A program made the translations under genes and the position numbers. From Candidatus Aerophobota bacterium (lineage in GTDB: Bacteria; Aerophobota; Aerophobia; Aerophobales; B3-G15): DNA of 7,789 bases. The stretch covers positions 1-7,789 of the forward strand of contig JAUWJM010000073.1 of NCBI GenBank assembly GCA_030607715.1, in the 5' to 3' direction. Shown piece by piece: positions 4,596-7,789 of this stretch (position 1 is its first letter; each line of letters begins with the position of its first letter). Under the pieces are notes generated by a model that was not told the origin of the DNA, did no database searches, and saw only the letters and a program-made list of their open reading frames with translations.

Positions 4596-5719
4596 CCAAG
4601 TTTAATAAGCCTCATTGTCTGCTCGCTGGCATCCATCAAATTAACCCGAGCACCCTTTAAAACCTCTTTTAGAGAAATAATGCGATCGACACAGCTGATT
4701 ATGGCACTTACCCCCTCTTTATATAAAAGTTCTCTCTCTCTTACTTCTCCTCCGATAAGAATTAAAGGAATATCCCTTTTTTTAGCTATTTTTAACACCC
4801 CTACAGGTACTTTTCCATAAAGAGTCTGCTCATCAATTCTACCCTCTCCCCTAATTACCAGGTCTACTCCTCTCATTTTTTCTTCCAGATGAGAAGCCTG
4901 GATAATTATCTCTATCCCCGGCTTAATTTCTGCATTCATAAAGGCAACTAAACCGGCCCCCAGACCTCCAGCTGCTCCTGCTCCAGGAATATCCTTTACA
5001 TCTTTATTTAAGAATTTTTTAACTATTCTCGCAAAATGAACTAAATTTTCTTCAAGAATCTCTACCATTTCTTTATTGGCTCCCTTTTGGGGTCCGTAAA
5101 CCTTAGCCGCTCCTCTTTCACCACATAAAGGATTATCTACATCAGAAGCTACTATGACTTTTACATTCTTTACTCTCGAATCAAAGTGCTCCATATTAAT
5201 TCTGGCAGTTTTTCCTAAATTCCCTCCTCCAAAACCAATCTCCTTACCCTCCTTATCTAAAATTTGAGTCCCAAGAGCTTGTGCCATTCCTGCTCCTCCA
5301 TCAACAGTAGCACTTCCTCCAATGCCTACAATTATCTTCTTACATCCTTCATCTAATGCCGATTTAATTAACTCTCCTGTTCCGAAAGTTGTAGTCCAAA
5401 GAGGATTTCTTTTTTCCGGGGGGACTAAAGAAAAACCAGAAGATTGAGCCATCTCAATAATCGCTGTAGATCCCTTAGAAAGAATCCCGAAAGAAGCTTT
5501 TACCTTTTCTCCAGGAGGAGAAGTTACCTCTTTAGTAAAAATTTTCCCTCCAGCAGATTCCACTAAAGCTTCTACTGTTCCTTCCCCTCCATCAGCTAAA
5601 GGGACTTTTATCACCTTTGCTTCTGAAAAAACTTTCTTTATTCCCTTTTCTATAATTTCAGCTACTTCCTTAGCTTTAAGAGTTCCCTTAAAAGAATCAG
5701 GAGCCACTAAAATTTTCAT
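4580..5719 (-). CDS. glxK: Glycerate kinase, type 1 (GlxK/GarK family)
   Basis: This cytosolic kinase phosphorylates D-glycerate with ATP; family members characterised in enteric bacteria make 2-phosphoglycerate. The 379-residue length is typical. Motifs in order: APDSFKGTL (7-14), PLADGGEGT (40-48), TFGTGELI (111-118), the long glycine-rich VGIGGSATVDGGAGMAQALG (131-150), ASDVDNPLCGERGAAKVYGP (191-210), GAGAAGGLGAGL (246-257) and GEGRIDEQTLYGKVP (291-305). All are intact. ATG 5719 lies 5 bp after the argB stop, with AAAGGA drawn from the end of argB, so the two genes are almost certainly co-transcribed. It may feed glycerate from serine breakdown or another source into lower glycolysis. No glyoxylate carboligase, glucarate or tartronate genes are nearby to suggest the E. 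coli-type context. Confidence 0.93.
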   Translation of the reverse strand: MKILVAPDSFKGTLKAKEVAEIIEKGIKKVFSEAKVIKVPLADGGEGTVEALVESAGGKIFTKEVTSPPGEKVKASFGILSKGSTAIIEMAQSSGFSLVPPEKRNPLWTTTFGTGELIKSALDEGCKKIIVGIGGSATVDGGAGMAQALGTQILDKEGKEIGFGGGNLGKTARINMEHFDSRVKNVKVIVASDVDNPLCGERGAAKVYGPQKGANKEMVEILEENLVHFARIVKKFLNKDVKDIPGAGAAGGLGAGLVAFMNAEIKPGIEIIIQASHLEEKMRGVDLVIRGEGRIDEQTLYGKVPVGVLKIAKKRDIPLILIGGEVRERELLYKEGVSAIISCVDRIISLKEVLKGARVNLMDASEQTMRLIKLGCFLR

Positions 5720-5724
5720 TTTTT

Positions 5725-6582
5725 CTATTCCTTTATTACCTGAGTTCCAATCCCGGCATTGGTAAAAATTTCCAGAAGAAGAGAATGAGGAATCTTTCCA
5801 CTGATAATATGAACCTTTTTTACTCCTCCCTCAAGAGCACGGCGGCAAGCTCTAACTTTGGTCATCATCCCTTTTTGAATCTTCCCTTCTTTTATAAGCT
5901 CATCTATTTCTCCCACTCTCAGGGTAGAGATAAGACTCTTAGTATCAGAAGAATCCTCCATAATTCCTTCCACATCAGTAAGAAAAATTAGTTTTTCCGC
6001 GCCCAGAGCAGAGGCAATTTCTGCGCCTACCAAATCAGCATTTATATTAAGCGTCTCTCCTCCCAGAGTTACCCCCACAGGGGCAATTACGGGAATAAAT
6101 CCTCCTTCTTCCAGAGTCTTAATAAGATGAGAATTTATCTTCTCTACTTCACCTACTAATCCTAAGTTTTTGTTTTTGCATTTTCTCGCTAAAATAAGCT
6201 GCCCATCCTTTCCCTCAAGACCCACAGCCCTCGCACCTAATTGGTTAATTAAAGATACTATCTCCTTATTTATTTTTCCTGCCAGAACCATCTCCACAAC
6301 TTCCATTGTCTCTTCATCGGTAACCCGATTTCCTTCAATAAAACGGGGCTTTAAGTTAAGTCTTTTCATCATATTTGTGATAGCTTCTCCCCCACCATGA
6401 ACCAATACCGGTCTTATACCCACATATTTCATTAAAACTACATCTTCAGTTATCTTCTTTTTTAAATCCTCCTCAAGCCACGCTTTTCCTCCATATTTTA
6501 TCACTATACTTTTATTATGAAATTCCCTAATATATGGAAGAGCCTCTACAAGAATCTGTGCTCGTTTTATTGCTTCCTCCAT
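5725..6582 (-). CDS. argB: N-acetylglutamate kinase, arginine-sensitive type
   Basis: This enzyme phosphorylates N-acetyl-L-glutamate, the second step of arginine synthesis. Motifs: VIKYGGKAW with the ATP-binding K29; VHGGGEAI (61-68), which binds the substrate; GNRVTDEETMEVVEMVL; IPVIAPVG; NINAD with D183; FLTDVEG; and KGMMTKV with K242 matching the second ATP-site lysine. Usual family versions read YGGNAM or YGGSAM and GGMIPK, so this copy varies at both sites but keeps the key lysines and the Asp. The N-terminal helix (about residues 1-24, ending ALPYIREF) and the C-terminal GIGT are features of hexameric enzymes inhibited by arginine. ATG 6582 has GAGGAG 5 nt upstream. No other arginine gene is in the window; its partner in the operon is the glycerate kinase gene. 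Confidence 0.95.
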   Translation of the reverse strand: MEEAIKRAQILVEALPYIREFHNKSIVIKYGGKAWLEEDLKKKITEDVVLMKYVGIRPVLVHGGGEAITNMMKRLNLKPRFIEGNRVTDEETMEVVEMVLAGKINKEIVSLINQLGARAVGLEGKDGQLILARKCKNKNLGLVGEVEKINSHLIKTLEEGGFIPVIAPVGVTLGGETLNINADLVGAEIASALGAEKLIFLTDVEGIMEDSSDTKSLISTLRVGEIDELIKEGKIQKGMMTKVRACRRALEGGVKKVHIISGKIPHSLLLEIFTNAGIGTQVIKE

Positions 6583-6626
6583 TTTAACTCCTCATTTGGT
6601 TTATCTGGCTGTTTTGTCTTTATAGC

Positions 6627-6644
6627 CGCAACCTTTAGGTTGCG
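6627..6644 (+). repeat. 18-bp palindrome, copy 3 (CGCAACCT type)
   Basis: CGCAACCT-TT-AGGTTGCG, preceded by TAGC, in the leader region of argB. It has the same stem as copy 1 at 2927, in the opposite orientation. Confidence 0.75.
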
Positions 6645-6681
6645 CAAATTAAAGAAAGAGCATTGTGTATCTCCATTTCTT

Positions 6682-6699
6682 CGCAGGCTAAAGCCTGCG
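6682..6699 (-). repeat. 18-bp palindrome, copy 4 (CGCAGGCT type)
   Basis: CGCAGGCT-AA-AGCCTGCG, with CCTACC to the right, giving a GGTAGG tag 5' on the minus strand. It has the same stem as copy 2 at 4526, in the opposite orientation, and lies just after the HicB-like gene in transcription order. Confidence 0.75.
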
Positions 6700-6730
6700 C
6701 CTACCACTCATTTTATCTAGTCATTTGGGT

Positions 6731-6949
6731 TTATGCGCTTACTTCTACCCTCCCAATAACCAGTTTATCCTCAGGCAATATCTCTTGCCTATCCTCCTTC
6801 AAGGCTTTTAGATGAGATTCAATTGCTTCCTTTGCATTTTCCATTGTTTCCTCTATTGTCTCACCCTGAGAGTAGCAACCAGCTAAAGATGGAACTTCTA
6901 CCCAGTAACCTCCTTCTTCAGCTTGATGAATAATCACTGTATATTCCAT
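6731..6949 (-). CDS. HicB-like (UPF0150 family) protein, orphan antitoxin candidate
   Basis: A 72-residue protein with the HicB partial RNase H-like fold signature: MEYTVIIHQAEEGGYWVEVPSL, then AGCYSQGETIEETMENAKEAIESHL. HicB proteins usually neutralise the HicA mRNA-cleaving toxin, and many carry a C-terminal DNA-binding segment. This one ends shortly after the core fold (IGRVEVSA), so it has no separate helix-turn-helix or ribbon-helix-helix. AGGAGGTG lies about 7 nt before ATG 6949, a very strong site. No hicA-like frame (small, with the GSHH-type motif) is found on either side, so the gene is an orphan: either a stand-alone regulator or the remainder of a toxin-antitoxin pair. Confidence 0.85.
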   Translation of the reverse strand: MEYTVIIHQAEEGGYWVEVPSLAGCYSQGETIEETMENAKEAIESHLKALKEDRQEILPEDKLVIGRVEVSA

Positions 6950-6962
6950 TTTTTTGCACCTC

Positions 6963-7115
6963 CTATAATAATTCCAAGAATTTCTCCTCTAAGTCGACTC
7001 AATCCTTACTCTCCAAATTTGACAACAATTTTTGGTTATCTGAACTATCTGTAAAAAAGCTCATCTTTAATTTCTCTTTAAAGCGTATTTTTGGTGTATT
7101 GAGTTTATCTAAAAA
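6963..7115 (-). pseudogene. Possible remnant of a small gene upstream of the HicB-like gene
   Basis: A minus-strand frame of 51 codons is interrupted by one TGA at 6999-7001. It reads charged, protein-like sequence before the stop (KLLSNLESKD) and after it (VDLEEKFLELL). It ends in a TAG at 6963-6965 that merges with the AGGAGG of the HicB-like gene, the kind of junction seen between real genes elsewhere in this window. It does not look like HicA and I cannot identify it. With so short a frame, chance is a fair explanation. Confidence 0.15.
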
Positions 7116-7140
7116 CTAAGAACCAAGAACTAAAAACTAT
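7110..7140. repeat. Degenerate AACTAAGAACCAAGAACTAAAAACT stretch
   Basis: Tandem-like words of the form CTAAGAAC/CCAAGAAC/CTAAAAAC run up to the stop codon of the GH172-like gene. The reverse complement (TTAGTTCTTGGTTCTTAG) matches the words in the spacer at 2730-2745, 2953-2992 and 3123-3146. No function is known. Confidence 0.55.
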
Positions 7141-7789
7141 TACTGACCATAAACTGGTTCCTTAACTCGCGGTAATCTTTTTTCTACAGGTAAAAGTTTT
7201 GGGCCTGATTTTTTCGGCTCTAATAAATAGTAGTAAGCAGTGCTGGCATAATCATTGCTTAAATTATTAGCATGTCCGTGTTCAATGCTCGCCAAGATAC
7301 TTTTACGAAAACGAATAGGATCCTCAATATAATAACGATAAACTGTATTTTTCCCTTTCCATCGCCAATCAGGATTACCACTGTAAAGAATAACTCCATA
7401 GTAAGGAGTGTTATACTCCTGAGTAGGAGAATAAGCACATTGAAACCAGTCTTCAGTTCCAGTTCCGTGAAGAGAAGGAGGCCACTTTTCCCCATCAATA
7501 AAGACCATATCATCTCCTTCACCATACCAGTCATTAGGATTACGTTGAAAGCAATCAATATCTAAATGTGCTCCGCAGTAAATACCATTACCTTCAGCTT
7601 CAAGGATAACATAATTATCCTTCCCGTCTTTATTGAAAATTCGGGGATCTTTCCAGATAGCTTTGCCCAAGAGCTTTTCTTCAAATCCCCATCCTCGGGT
7701 ATCAGCCTCACGACGCCACTGACAATGAAAATAAGCTAAATCTCTCACTACTTCAGAAGAGGGATAAGCCTCATAGTCAATGTAAAAAT
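7140..7789 (-). CDS. DUF2961 / GH172-type glycoside hydrolase, N-terminus cut by window edge
   Basis: About 216 C-terminal residues are visible, and the frame stays open to the window edge. Family landmarks are clear: NYVILEAEGNGIYCGAHLDI, then WYGEGDDMVFIDGEKWPPSLHGTGTEDWF, then YRYYIEDPIRFRKSI, then IEHGHANNLSNDYASTAYYY. GH172 enzymes act on fructofuranosides or D-arabinofuranosides and form hexamers. From memory, the acidic residues of the GEGDD and GTGTED motifs line the active site, and both are present. No signal peptide can be judged because the N-terminus is outside. The substrate cannot be told from this fragment. The stop codon lies at the edge of a degenerate repeat, and no terminator hairpin follows. 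Confidence 0.88.
   Translation of the reverse strand, partial: FYIDYEAYPSSEVVRDLAYFHCQWRREADTRGWGFEEKLLGKAIWKDPRIFNKDGKDNYVILEAEGNGIYCGAHLDIDCFQRNPNDWYGEGDDMVFIDGEKWPPSLHGTGTEDWFQCAYSPTQEYNTPYYGVILYSGNPDWRWKGKNTVYRYYIEDPIRFRKSILASIEHGHANNLSNDYASTAYYYLLEPKKSGPKLLPVEKRLPRVKEPVYGQ

Larger units (their letters stand above)
6583..6730. other. Spacer between the HicB-like gene and argB, holding two palindromic repeats
   Basis: These 148 bases contain the palindromes at 6627-6644 and 6682-6699 in opposite orientations, about 37 bp apart, and no reading frame that looks coding. The argB promoter should be here or further upstream, but no convincing -35/-10 pair is seen. Confidence 0.6.

Noticed and set aside
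6999..7001. Possible recoded TGA joining the two halves of the frame upstream of the HicB-like gene
   Set aside because: TGA ends several well-defined genes in the window, and no recoding signal or clear protein family is visible.
7259..7565. Two frames of 97-99 codons overlapping the GH172-like gene on both strands
   Set aside because: The DUF2961 frame has clear family motifs throughout this stretch; the others are shadows.

Overview
This is a low-GC bacterial window in which every gene I can support lies on the minus strand, so transcription runs from high to low coordinates. Shine-Dalgarno sites are strong (AGGAGG type), genes are packed tightly, and the spacers are full of short palindromic repeats. 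These repeats, together with the gene set, suggest an uncultivated or candidate-phylum-type anaerobe known mainly from metagenomes. That placement is inference only; nothing here fixes the taxon.

Reading in the direction of transcription, the window opens with the C-terminal part of a DUF2961/GH172-type glycoside hydrolase (7140-7789, cut by the edge). Next is a small HicB-like protein (6731-6949) with no HicA partner. A two-gene unit follows: argB, N-acetylglutamate kinase (5725-6582), and a type-1 glycerate kinase (4580-5719), 5 bp apart. A promoter-like site at the end of the kinase gene leads into an RNA-rich block: tRNA-Gly(CCC), tRNA-Arg(TCG), a coiled-coil protein of unknown function, a type-1 RNase H, and the RNase P RNA gene rnpB, whose 5' end overlaps the RNase H stop codon. 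About 460 bp of stacked repeats (2697-3154) then separates this block from a second operon: a two-helix membrane miniprotein, rpmA (ribosomal protein L27), a class V aminotransferase and serA (cut by the left edge). Junctions in this operon are 3 bp, 14 bp and a 4-bp overlap.

Functionally, SerA plus the class V aminotransferase are two steps of serine biosynthesis from 3-phosphoglycerate. With the glycerate kinase, the same enzyme families could instead run serine to hydroxypyruvate to D-glycerate to 2-phosphoglycerate; the sequence does not decide between these. The middle block may put tRNAs, an RNA-DNA hybrid nuclease and the tRNA-processing ribozyme on one transcript. Neither tRNA gene encodes its 3' CCA, and the P15 region of the RNase P RNA is short, with no obvious unpaired GGU to bind CCA, which fits.

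Two start codons are better placed downstream of the longest open frame (2240 and 2677), because an identical AAGGAGG with a 5-nt spacer sits in front of each. I see no CRISPR array, transposase or clear new defence system. The most unusual features are the tRNA/RNase H/rnpB arrangement, an apparent change at a catalytic residue of SerA, and the repeat families.
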